Below are positions 21,188-34,400 of a DNA stretch of 40,922 nt, in pieces; position 1 is the stretch's first letter, and each line of letters opens with the position of its first letter. A model generated the notes under the pieces. That model saw only the letters and a list, made by a program, of their open reading frames with translations. It had not been told where the DNA came from and did not search any database. The position numbers were made by a program, and so were the translations under genes. This DNA comes from Acanthaster planci (taxonomy: Eukaryota; Echinodermata; Asteroidea; Valvatida; Acanthasteridae): the NCBI RefSeq assembly GCF_001949145.1, contig NW_019091550.1, positions 238,936 to 279,857 of the forward strand, read 5' to 3'.

Positions 21188-22369
21188 AAACTTGCTGTAG
21201 AACAGATTTCAAAACTGTTTATTACTGGCTAACAGGTACAGAAACTCTTCCAGTATTTTGTTGTCAGGTGTTGATCATTAGGGCCTGTATTTCCGGTAAA
21301 AATTAAGCATATAAGTTATAGTACTGGCTATCTCAATGGCCAGTAATTGGTTTTGAAGGTAAAATTTTTGTTTTCCAGTGACGGCAACAATTCTGAAACA
21401 TTTTCATTAGTCAAAAAAGAAGTTGGGAAAGGGGATAAAATGCAACCTAATGTGATTTAAGACCAAAAAAGGATATATTTCTAATCACCAAGACTTATCT
21501 GTTTATATAAAAATGTGTTTAATATTTTCAACAAATTTGATTTTTGCATAATTAAATTTTAATTTCAATTTTATTGCATTTTTTAAAAAGAATTGTTAAT
21601 GTCCTGTTTTATCATATACATGTATGTAACTTTTAGCTAAAATATTTGTATTTTTTATGTTGACGTTAATCTTCCATGGCTACCTTGAGTCATTTCACTC
21701 AAGTAAACCAACAAAAAAGTAGTGAAACTGAATGTTTCAACTTCCAATGACAATTAAACCATGTTTTGGAGCACTTTGCTTTTAGAAATTACAAAGTTAT
21801 GATTCAACTTTAACTTAATCTGTGCAAACTATAAAACCAAACCCAATAACCCGTGTGAAAAGCTTTTTAATTCTGAGTAGGCAATAAAAAGGTAGCATTA
21901 TACATTTAAGTAAAAACTTATTATGACCTGAGGTATGTCAACTAGAATATGAGTACCCCACTGAAAGGACAATGCAGAAATTGACACCGATGTAAGAACA
22001 AACTAAAAGTTGGGGACAAACCTTTACCTGAGGCAAATAACGTTTGAGTTTCGGAGAGCACAGAAAGCATCAATCTGCTGCTGATTAGGCGAATATTATA
22101 AAAAAATATATATGCTGAGAACAATAGCTAACGCAAAGCTTACCACCATTAAAGGGGGCCACTGTAATAACCAATGATGGCATTACCATAGTCACAAGAA
22201 TTGTCTATTATACATGAATATATAAATTGCAATTACTATAAAGGGTGCATCTTAATTAACATAATGAATAAGCATCTCCTTCTTTTCAAAGAGTCGCACA
22301 AGGTGTCATATAAGAGCACTAGTCCAAATCTTACTTTGTAATTATAAACTACAGAAAGAGACACTGCTT

Positions 22370-22490
22370 TCATACTTTGCTTTGGTTGTAACCATCCATA
22401 ACAATTTGTGTGTCTTTATGCAATCCTTCAGGTGTGTATGCGCCACTGACACTGTTGGCAGCAACTGGACACAAACACTGCTCGCACCAC
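22370..22490 (-). CDS. Acyl-CoA dehydrogenase exon i (stop codon)
   Basis: 121 nt, acceptor ATTTAG. Completes R356, encodes residues 357-395 ([10 protein letters not shown] to YNQSKV) and ends with TGA at 22372-22370. Confidence 0.9.
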
Positions 22491-25400
22491 CTAAATAATC
22501 AAAGAAAATAAAACATTAATTTCAAATGTCTTTGGCAACTCAATACATATCACACTCAACTGTGATTAAAATCAAATGGAATTACCCAAGATGGGGGGAT
22601 TCACAACAGTAATTAGAATCATAAAGACAAACAAGCAAATCCAGCATCATATCACAATGGAAAAAGTCCAAACCAGCAAAAATGTCATTAGTTATCATAT
22701 ACAGCATGATTTTGGAAAATAAAATGTAGAAGAGTTAGTGCCAAAGGCCAATTGGCCAACATCAAGGATGCAAAGTTTCTGATTAGCCTAGTGGAAAACC
22801 ATTTATCTTTGATCAACTGAAGTGCAAAACATCATTGAATAGATGTTGCTAAATGTCTACAGTCACTACAGAATAAACCAGTCATTTTTGAGGGTTCAAG
22901 AAATCATAAGATAACATTCATTTTTTTAAATGGTTATGTACTTAAGATAAAGATAATAATCTTCAAGCAAGATTGAATCCACAATGCGGATTACTTGATC
23001 CACATAGCAAAAGCCGTGTGATACTGTCATTTTAGTGAAGTGTAGGGTTGATCAATCTACAACATAACTTAAATCTTTCATCAGCTCATTCAAGACAAAG
23101 ATCTTGCAAATGTTGAGCAGAGAAAATGCAAAAGCCTATTCATTTTGTGTGCCTCTTGGGCCTTGTGGCATTAGACACATAACTTACTATAGAGGGTTTG
23201 CAGGGTTGCCATCTTGTAGTTCAATGCTTTTGTTTCACAAGGTATGCACAAATAAAGGAGGTTTCTCTGTGGAACAAAAGAATTGCCCTGCAAGATGGCT
23301 ACCACACAAAGCCTCCATATTTATGCAGTAATCTATGTGAAATACACAAAAGGAAGCCAGCAAGGTTTTCTATTCAGCAAGTACAATGTTTGCTTTACCT
23401 CAGGTAAAACATTTGAGACATTTGAGAGAAAGTCATGTCTCCTTTAACATCATCTGCAGAAGAGAATACAGGATGGATATCCTCAGAAGAAATGATGAAT
23501 GTGTTACCTCCTTGCTACAGCAATATCTAGCTCCTTTGCTTTGTCCCATGAAGCATGTTCTAGGAGAAGGCTTGCGATGTAGGTCCTGGCTAGACTGTTA
23601 GCAAAATCACGTGCAGCTACAGGCATCAAAGACTGAAACAATTAACAAAGGTAAAAAATGTAAGTCTTTAATTCTGAATACAAGCCAAATTAGATTTGCA
23701 CAAAAAAGTTCTGTCATGGCAGGCAAGAGGTAGAATTCGGCAGTTCTCAGCATATCATTCCGGTGGAGGGTATTTTGGGTACTGAAACAGTTTCAAAAAA
23801 AGGTTAAAAACTGGCTCAAGGTCTGGTCAATGACCCCCAACTAGTTTTAAACATCTTTACAATGACTCCAGCACAGTATTCATTAAAGTTTTTAGCAAAA
23901 CATTAAAACTGGGCAAATTTCAAATAATTTGTTTACCATTGTACTTCATTGTGTGTGATTGTCAGAATAGGCTGCGAAGTGTCTCTAAGGTAGCGAGTGT
24001 AATCGCTTCTGTGATCACCGGGTTACTCGGTAGTGAGAACGATTGTGATACTCCTGAGGAAACAGAATTGCCTCAGAACACCAAATCAGGATAGAGATCC
24101 GCAGACTATCACATACATGATGAAAATAGCAAAACTCGCAGTTCTCGATGGAAGTTGTATACAAGACGGTTACGCCACGTTAATGTGTGGATATGAACTA
24201 CTGGTCATGTAAAAATGTAAATAAGAGAACCAGTGAGGACCAGAAGAATGCTGTCACTGGGGCTCTGTATGGGAAGCTTCAGCAGGCTGAAATGCACATC
24301 AATATGGGAAGAAGACAGTCTACTGAGATGGTGAAAACCACTGCTGAAAGCTCTCGAGAGACTGTCCACATAGCACTTACTGTTAATATTAACCATTTGA
24401 ATCAACCAGAATTTAGTCAAATATAGATAAGAACACTGGTAATACAACATCCTCCTTACGGGAATAAGAAACTGTAGGTCCCATATTCTTTGTATCCTAT
24501 GCTTTTCAGAACTGGAGCTTACCAGTTCCATTTTTTTTACAACAACTCCTTGTTATAATAACAAAACAATTTGGAAAATTGACCTTGTTATAAAATGACC
24601 TGGTTATAAATGTGTTCAATTGTATAAAACTGACTTTTCACCACATATGAAGTTGTAATAAATTGAGTACCCTATTTTGTTGAAACATTTTCAATCTAGG
24701 TCTAATTCTTAGGAATGTACAGTTTTTAACTGTACATTCTCTGAACATTCTTAAACAGAATGTAACAGTTAAAGGTTAACTGTACATAGAGTGACGTCAC
24801 AAGAGTAGTTGCAGCTATTGTAAAAGAAGTTTTGATGTTGATTAAGTACTTGCATGTATCTGTCCACAATAAGGTGCTGCACTGAAGGCTGACAAAGCAG
24901 GAAAGTAAATCAGTGACTTTCAAATGAATTTGACTGATAAACTGAATTTAATATTAAATTAAAGAGCAACCTCAACGGTGGTGAAAAAAAATGGGGAATA
25001 CAGTTTAATATACTCATGTGGTATCTAAGTAATACGTTATATATGTAAAGTGACACTGTGACTTCTGAATAAATAGTAATAATGTGATAAATATATGGAC
25101 CTGAGGGTGTTTCAAAAACTGTCCGCGTTTGTACCATCATGCAGAAATGCTCTTTTAAATTGCGCACCACCGTGGGAAACGAAAGATGTCATGACCTCGC
25201 AGGACCTGGTTTTGAGGATATGTTTTCGTACAAAAGGCCTGCACGCCTGAGCTGCCAGCCTAGCCTGACACTTTTTTTGGAATAAAATAACAACATAAAA
25301 AACACTCATAACATCTGTCCTACACTCCGAACTTAACAAGCCATATTAATCAAACCATCTTGGTCTTTGTCACCACCTCGTTCACCAGCGGTGGACTCAT

Positions 25401-28400
25401 TGTCAGCCCGATATTGATGCTGTTGGCACTCCAGTGGCACGATGGGATCAAAGCAGTAAGGCTCTGCGCCTTGGACTTCATACTCTTGGTCTTCGTGTTC
25501 TTCTTGCTCTGGTAAGCTGATGTTGTCTGAAGCAGAACCACTATCTGACGAATTCATCTCTTTTTTATCAGTACTATGCTCCTCCCCAGAGTTGTCGCTT
25601 TCGGGTCTTTTGCTTTCAGCCATTTTTGGGGGGAGGATATCTCGGGCCTTCCAGCTATTATAGCGTGAGCTTGGGACAGTGTAACTGTAACTACACGCTA
25701 TACTACTTGTAATTATGTGCATTGGTGTGACCATGCCGGCTCAGTGTGTACGTGCATCAGCCGGAGAACCGTTTCCATGGTGCTACCATAGAGGAAGGAC
25801 ACAGAAGGAGTTGCAACTCTGGCACTGCAAAGTGTTCAATGATGGTTGCGGCAAGTCAGACGAATGATAGAAAAATTCCAAAATGCCTGATCACTGCCTG
25901 CATCTTAGCCAGACAAGTGGGGCCAGTAATATCCTAGCAATACTAGTAGTTTTTGCTTGCAATTAAATACAAATTATCACTGTGACAAAGAAATAGAGAG
26001 AAAAAAATCCCTGATATTAGACCTATTTTTGCCATCATAAATAAACTTTTAAAATTGTGATACACTGTTCCATTATCCATGCAAAGTTTGTAATTTTATT
26101 CTCCTCCGTCCTATGCATCAGTGTTCAAAAACTTGGTACCAATTGGCTAAGACTGGACAACAAAATGTTGACTATTACTGCAAAGCTAAGTTCATAAGTA
26201 AAAAATGCGCCATTTCATCACAGGGAGTGATCGTCAAATCTCATAAAATACTCCTTTGTGCAAATGCCATAATAAAAACGATTCAAACAAAACACAAAAT
26301 CTTGTAAACAACCAGGCTATTTAGTCCCGAAATAACTCCAGAAGAAAGCTCTCATTAAGGGCAATGACTGCACATACAGATTTAGGGCACACATAATAAT
26401 GCAAGTAACTGGGCAAGCATTTAATTTGATGTTGTCATGAGATCATACCAAGCACCAACATAAGCATGAATATTCATTCTCCTATACCTCAGTGCACAAA
26501 GTTTTAAGGTTGTAGATTACCGCGACAAATTGTGGCGGCGATCATAGGGTACAAAGGGGTTTCGTAGTTGTGAAACAGATGGTGCATAGCAAGCGTTAAG
26601 CATTCGCTGCGCTCTGGCTATGGACATACCAGGTATGCCAGAAAGCAGTAATTGGCCAGATGTTACAGCCCGGGCAGTTCAAACTCCTGTGTCCTTCCTC
26701 TATCGTGCTACGTGGACAAAAACCTGAAAAAGCTGTATTCATGAAATGTAAATTAAGTGATGACGACACGCTCCTTTCACGAAAGCTAGCCATAGTGCTC
26801 GGTACAAACGGGTCTCAAAAGTGAGTTTTTTTACCAAAATTACTGCTGAATCCGGGTTTATTTGGCATAGATGTCTATAATGGGATCCAAGTAAACATAC
26901 TACGGCCAGATTTCTTATTTTCTTCCACCGTTGGGGTTGCTCTTTAAACATTACTGATCACTTTTTCCCAAGTGTCTGCTTACCTGTTTATTGGACAAGT
27001 CCACAAATGATGATATTTCCCTGCAAGCTTTGTTGATCTGCTCATAACACCATCTGATGTCAAGATCTGATGATGTGACCAATGGGATTAGTCGAGACTG
27101 AATGTCACTGAAAAACGATGTCAAGCTACCTCCTGAGGTCTTTGCAATGGAGCGAAGAACATCAAGCGACAGAATATTGGTCGTTCCCTCCCAGATACTA
27201 AGTACCTGTGCAAATTGAAATTGATTGGACATGTTAAGAAAAACTGACTTCACTTCATTTGACCAAAGACCTTACTTTGGGCAATAGTTTCAGTTATTAT
27301 GTTTTTCTTTGTATTTGAAAGGCATGGCCAAAATCTTTCTTTTAATATTTCAGTTTGGCATCTTGATGAAAATGGACAATGTGTGGGTAAGAGATTGTCC
27401 TAGATACTTTTGAAAGCCTCAAACTCAAAAGTGTCCCAGGCAACTTGCTCCCATGCTAAGTTAGGCCATATACGTGTAGTCTTACAAAATCCTCCAACAC
27501 CCTTCACCAGGTATTGTTACTTAATGTCACTACTCTACAGGAATCTTTGAATAAACTAATAACTCCTATAACATAATTCAAGGTGATTACTTTAACAACC
27601 ATTCCTTTTGTTAAAAATAAGTTGTTTTAAAGTATTTCAGAGGGAAACTTGCCTCAATCTGTAGAGATCTTCTATTTTATATACAAAATGTGAATGTTAA
27701 GTTTATAAAAAAAAAGTCACCTATAAATCCATCACATAATGTGTACTATAAAAAAGTTCTTTTTAATCCATCTGAAACTGATTATCAACTTTGAGTCGAG
27801 TCATTAGGTAAAAAAAGTCAAGATGAGTTGAGTCGGAGTGTACAGTAGAGCTACATTCAATCAATTTTTATGCTTGGGTCACTGATATTGGAATATTAAC
27901 AAACCCACAAAAGACCGATACTAGATTTGGCAGCTATTAATTGGAAGAATGACGGAAGGAGCACAAACAAGACAGTGGTTTATTAAGGATGATCCAAAGA
28001 AATAAACTTGCTGCATGGTTACCAAGATGGCATTTGCTGGTTATTTCAACCAAAGATCTGAGTTACTTTGTTTTACTCTTTGTTTTGGCTTTGAATTGGG
28101 AGTCATATTACTGCGCTATAAAACCACAGTGTGACAAGGACACGTATGTTCATTCGTTCCACTTAACTTGTGTCCATGTTCCAAAATTCTACAAAGTCCC
28201 AGTCACTTGAGAATGGTCATCATGTCATTTATGAGTCATTGTAAATTATCCTTTGTTACTTTGATCAATATTAATTTTGGTACTCAGTCAAATGATGGTC
28301 GGCCATGTTTTATAAGTGTGTGTATATACAGACGTCCAACACACACTTATACTTAATGTTGGTACGTGGTTTACCCAAGCCTACCGTTATCCCCTACACA

Positions 28401-31400
28401 TTTTGACTGGGAGCAAGGGTTATTGAATTGTTGCCCTTGCATGACTGTCAGAATGACAATCGACACAGGGCACATTAAAATGTATACTTGATGACCCTGT
28501 AATGAATAAAAGGAGATAAAGTCATGAGCCGTACTGCAGAGAGTAACTTCTAATACATGTGTCTTTGGTCATCGCTGGTTAAACAATGAACCAACTCACT
28601 TCCTATTCACATGATGTGGCACTCTCTGGACTAATCCACTACTCTTTCAGGTAGGGCCAATGCAAAATTTAAGACGGGGAGGAAATATGCACACAAAATC
28701 CATCACAGAATTCTAACTTCTCTGCAAGCTCATCCCCTACTTTTTTTGTGGAGAGAAAAAATAAGGCAGTGTTTTGGGATTTGTGGATTTCACAACTTTC
28801 AAAATGAATTAAATTGCACCAAAATAGGAAGAAAATTGTAAAAGCTAGAAACATGCCTCTTCATGTACATTTTGTTACATTCGGGGGTGAAAATGTCTAG
28901 GCATGTATATTAAAGCATAAACAGCATCCCCTAGTGTAATGTTTTTTGTTGATACCCTCCACTTTTTAAATTTCAGTCATTCCATGCCCCAAACACCTGT
29001 CCCCAGCACAGTTGATGCCACTCAATATGATCAGTACGATTCACAATCCATTAAAAGACAACTTTTTCTTAAAAAACAAATGACTGCCCACATGTCCGGT
29101 TCATATTCTTTTCAAACAATTGAAGCTCTGTATACAGATCGTACATTGCTTGATGCTGAAAGCTAAGTACATGTAATTCACGAGCAATGACAGCTGAGGG
29201 CTTTTTTCTGACAACATTAATGCCTACAGATAAATAAATCTTGTGAAAAATATCAATTCGCGATAACTTGAAAAGACCACTGGCGCTTTCAATGGGTCTC
29301 GTGCATACGAAACTTTATTTCATTTGTTTTAAAAAAATGGAGAAATACTTTTAAAATGGATTGAAATACCTGTATGGCTGACGTATTTTCTTTCGAATCC
29401 CGTCGTGTTTAGTTTCCCCAACATATAATTTTTTGAATTTGTTTCAGGTTTTGTGCAATCTGGGTTCACAATACGGTGATCCAATGATATCAAATCAATT
29501 TTATGTCACCAAATTATTTCCGGGAACTTTTGTATTTTGTGAAAACATTATGGTCTCCATCCATGGACAAAAATGTTGGACGGTGTCCAACATCATCTGC
29601 CCAAGAATCCACAGCATATTGATCTAGTGTGCATGCGCTAATCTGAATTAAGTGGTCACAAAGGCACGGGAGTGAACATGCGTGAGGAATCCATGATATA
29701 CACTGTAGCATATATTGTTCATAAGAAGAAGCAGTACAAGTACAGTAACTTTGAACTTCAGTCGCCAGAATTAAATTTTCACATAGTTATGGGACTCTTG
29801 AGTGGTATTAGTCTATGACTCAAGTCTAGTTTCTGATGAAGAACTCAAGTCCTGTCAAGTTATTTGTTTACAGGGACTCAAGTCACTTGTTTTCCCTTTT
29901 GAACTTGAGTCACAAAAATCATGACTCAAGTCAGATTTGAGTTGAGTCACATACTCCAGTCATTACAGGTACATCTGTGCTAGTATCTGTATACCCACGC
30001 TTTTATGGGTTTTATTTAAAGGATTTTTTTAATAATGTGTGTTACAAGGCAGACCCAAGGGCAAATCAGGAGGGGGAAGCAGGGGCCATGCTCCTCCTTA
30101 AAAAGGAGAATTTTGTTTGTTCAATTAATCAAAGGTTCTTTTTTGGGTATATTTCCTTTCCCTCCCTCCCCAAAATGTATAAAAGTACCAAAATAGCCTC
30201 AACCCTCAAAAAGGCCATAAAAGGTGATAAACAAGTTCTCAAATGTTATGTACATGTGCTCTCTGAAATAATTTTGCCACCCACCCAAAAAAAAAGAGGG
30301 ACCAATTGATCATTTAGAAAAGGCAGACTTATTTGAGAAAAAAATCTGATATCAAGCCAATTCCAACATGTTCAGTGCATGTGAGTCAGCATACAGGCAC
30401 ACTTATGGGCCAACCTCATGCACACATAGGAAAGTTCAAGAATGACCTACAATGGAATCACTTTTATCCACGTGCACGGCTCATTTTTGTGGTCGCTGGA
30501 CAAATTTTACAATAGATAAGACTTGAAGCTTTGTATGGTGAAGACAGACGAAAGAGAGGACTTATGGTAACACTGTGTGGATAGATCTCTTTTGGAAGAG
30601 GTATGGTTCTGACAATGGTCAGAGCATACTATGCGAAACATTGAGTACACAATTCAGTGGTTCTTATCAGAACCATACCTCTTCTGAAAGAGATCTATCC
30701 ACATGGTGTTACTGTAAATTTTACAATGTAAAACTTGACAGTTTAAAGATAAAACAAACCCATGTTATACTCGAGTGATACAATGAACTTAGAATTATAA
30801 AACCCTCCAAATAAGCTCCCTCCAAAAATTTCTTCTGATGGATTATGCCCAAAACAAAGATTTAGAGAATAAGAAATGATGACATACACAAAAGCATGGG
30901 GAAAACATTGGAACACCTTCCATGTTTTACACTCCACACTCCACTGACCAGTCAGCAGGTCAGTGTAAGTCTTACCTGAGCATCTCTGAGGATGACTGGC
31001 AAGCCTGTATCTTCAATGTATCCTTGACCACCAAAACTCTCCAAGCCTTCTGATGCAATAGATATTGCCTTTATACGAATAACAATCAAACAGCAATCAA
31101 GAAAAAATACTACTAGCTCAAAATCTGAAACATAACAGCAGCAGAATAACATACAGCAGTATGAGCCATTCTGAAACTAATTGTTTACTGAATGTGCATG
31201 ACTGCAATCACAGGTAAAAATGAACTCCAATGATGGGCTAATGAGTCCTTTTTTCTTATTTTTCATTTAGTGTCTTTTTTGGAAAAGGAAATACCAGGGG
31301 TCAGTTTGTTTCACATGGATCTGGATTTCGATAACTGATCCCATCATTGGTTTGCTCCATCCATTAGGTGGGTTTTGGTGTCAGTGAACAAACAACGGAT

Positions 31401-34400
31401 CACTGATTGTGATCCGGATCCACGTGAAACAAACTGGCCAAAATCTTAACATCTGAAGAATACATGCATTCTAGGATCAGTGTTTCATTTTTTCCTAATG
31501 TTTAAAATGGCGTCTAACGCAGCAAAAATTGGAGCTGCGCACTTATTCATTTCTTTTTTAATTCTTGGTTAATATAGGTGGGCGTGTTTTATCAGAACCA
31601 TATTGCACGTACTGTACCATAATATTAAACAGTAAGAAGATTAAAAGTCTTCGTGATAAAATTAGATCGAGACTAAAAGTAGCTGAGTTTGACAGTGTAT
31701 GCCATCAGAATAAGTACCAAACTGGAAGGGAGATAATTGGATGGATTCAAGCACACTCTCTGTACTGTTTAAAAGGGCAGACTGCCCAGAATACAACCAT
31801 TAACTGCAATTTGTGAGGAGTGGGCAATATGTCTTTTTGACTGGACAGGTGATGTGGACATTATTTTTGCATCACAGAATAAAACAATATGGATTACCTT
31901 TTGTTCACTGCTGTGAGTACACAGCTATTCAACATTGCTTTCCTATAACCATTTCTTGGGAATAGCTTAATCCACTGAAAAGTACCTGTTTGGCAGTGTA
32001 TAATTTAGCAACAGGCGTTAACAAACGTAACAGCAGTTTGTCTTGTTCTGTGGCATCCCCACATTCCTCTATACCAAGCAGATGACACAAACGCAGCACT
32101 AGTAGAAGGTTACCCCTGGTTTCAACCTGTGCCATAAGATATGGATAAGGTTTAATTTGTTTTAAATCAAGATAAGGCATTGTTTAATTATAATCACTTT
32201 TTCAAATTGAATACCTGATGTCACTTCAATTTGTATTAACGAATAAAGATGACCTGATGTGGTAAAATATGGCACATACCTCCATTCTAGATAGTGTTTG
32301 CATATGTAGAGGATGGCTGGCTATTAGTTTGCCAAAGGCATGTCTTTTCTGGCTGTAATCTCTGGCTAGATGAACCACTCTGCAACCAAAAGATGACTTT
32401 GTCACACATGTTGCAGGCTATCAAATGTTAAAGAAGGATCAAAGTCAACACATAACTTCAGGAATTTGGTGGTTGTTTTTCATATGAAGTTGCCTCTTGC
32501 CTTTGTCGATTTTTTTTCCCACCATCCTTCAAATATTCAGTAAGTAAAGATTATCAGGGACAATGTGAGTAGTTTCTTTTAACTTTATTGATTCAATTTA
32601 AACATTTAGGAAATAGCTGAAATAAAGGATATTTCACTTAATTTCTGATTGATAGGATACTTAACTTTTTTCAATCATTTTGCCATCTTCAATGCAAATA
32701 CTTTTACCCTAATAGAACCAGAATTTAGATGCCCATATTAAGTACATAAGATCTGTATGTTTAAGTTCAATCTAACAGGGTCTTGTTATGGTCATTCACG
32801 CAATTTTTTTTTCCTGGCTAGCCCACTGGGCTAGTTAACTGGATATTTTACTAGCCTGTTCAGAGTTTTACTAGCCTGTATATAAAACATTAAAAAAACT
32901 CCAAAATTTGTTATCAGCTCACCAATAAAGAATTTGACATTTCGGAAAATAAAACGCTGATGGTATAAATAAGAAGGCATGTATGTTAGTTAAATATCGC
33001 TTGATTCACTGGTAACGGAGTCCGGAACAAAATCACCTCTTTGCTCCATCTTTCCTCTCATTTGGGTTGCTTACGTTAAGCAAAAATTGCCACTTTTTGC
33101 TTACTTTCTTATATTTATATTGATATATTGATTTATATTGAATACATGTAGTTATTTTGATCTAAGTTTTAACATGTAGGCTTATTCTGAATTTTTAACT
33201 CGCCCACTGGCCAACCAAGGAACAAAGTTTAGGTAGCCCAGGGCATTTTTAGCTGGAATTTGTACGCTGGGCTAGTATTATTTCGAGGTCTGTCATTGGT
33301 GGTTCATGATCTGATATGCACCGAGCACAATTTCAAATTGTCAGCCAACATTTCTTGGAAAATGTATATATATATACAAGAACGGTATGTCAGCTTTTCA
33401 TAACAATGGTGTCCAAATGACCACAACATAAGCCAAAACCTGTTGAAGGTTCATCTCAATACAGAAAATGTAGTGGGCTGATACTTGAGAAAATTTACAT
33501 GTACCAGATACATGTAGGGTTCAACCGATGACTGCATTGGGCATCACATCAGACCAATATTTGTCAATATTAGCAAAACACTAGATTGGCAAAACTTGAC
33601 TCTCCTTACTGATAAATGTACCCATGTTTTGGTTTAAAGAAAAGTACAAAATCCTGCACTAAATTTTATCAAACACAAACTTTGTGTTTTTATTAGAATG
33701 TAAGTTCTATGCAGTGATGCCTTATCATAAAGAGGTAAGTATTTCTTAGTCCACAATCTGTATTGCATCAACTCAGTGCCTGATCCTGAAGACAACAGAG
33801 CAGTCAGTGTACGTACACTGAACCTACTGAATGTCACACATTGCGGGCTTAGTTCAGCTGATCAAGTTCTTTGTTCACACAAAAATCCAAACACAGATAA
33901 ACCACTTCCTTAAACTGTCATTTTCAAATTCCTAGATTTTTACCAGTTCCAAATAGTTTCAACTTGCTAACTTTAGTTAAAATCATTTTGATACACTGAC
34001 ACTTTATGTAAAGTTTCATTCTTCCTGTTTTAAAATGTGTAATTTTGTTAGTAAAAGTCCTACCCTAGTAATAAAGATTGACATGTTTTCAAGATTGCAT
34101 GAGATATTCAACATCAGCCCCCTTGAAAATATGCTTTAAATGTTATCTGTTGTTTACTAGATAATTTCCTGTCATTTTTACATACCTTGGTTTGGTTAAA
34201 ATCTTGTAAATTTTGTAAGCTTTTACTCTATGTACAAATATTATTTAAATGTGCTGCAAAAAATGGAAAGATTGGCAGGAATGCTTTCTACAATTTTTGG
34301 ATTGCAATTTTTTCCCACATACAGTGCAGAAAAATTTAAACATGTACATTTACCAGTATGTTGTACGTTCCCTGCTGGGCCATTGCCAATACTATTGTGC

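Larger units (their letters stand above)
18743..22369. other. Intergenic region between the two genes
   Basis: Upstream of DNTTIP1 and downstream of the acyl-CoA dehydrogenase stop. It contains a modestly CpG-rich stretch to about 18900 (probable DNTTIP1 promoter side), the orphan start-like exon at 19431-19487, the gap, and AT-rich sequence. Candidate AATAAA signals on the minus strand lie at 21575-21570 and 21223-21218. No convincing TATA box or RNA gene was seen. Confidence 0.6.
24963..26943. mobile_element. TTAA-flanked element of about 2 kb with internal reading frames
   Basis: Left end AGAGCAACCTCAACGGTGG after TTAA (24959-24962); right end is the inverse of AGAGCAACCCCAACGGTGG, before TTAA (26944-26947). 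The matching inverted ends and TTAA duplication define one insertion of 1981 bp, piggyBac-like in target choice. It also contains a shorter internal inverted pair (about 25777-25815 with 26665-26705, sharing ATAGAGGAAGGACACAG) and minus-strand reading frames. It lies in the intron between acyl-CoA dehydrogenase exons g and h. Confidence 0.75.
22491..26983 (-). other. Acyl-CoA dehydrogenase introns between exons g and i
   Basis: Introns 22491-23507 and 23633-26983. The larger one contains the 2-kb TTAA element and, near 24720-24790, short palindromes around TGTACAGTT. Nothing else recognisable. Confidence 0.55.

Noticed and set aside
20561-21232. Long open frames spanning 20561-21232 on both strands
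   Set aside because: Artefact of the run of N; almost all residues are undetermined.
28939-29166. 75-codon plus-strand frame in an acyl-CoA dehydrogenase intron
   Set aside because: No splice context, family or repeat match that I can see; compatible with chance in AT-rich DNA.
31565-31816. 83-codon plus-strand frame between acyl-CoA dehydrogenase exons e and f
   Set aside because: Antisense, within an intron, no recognisable motif or splice partners.
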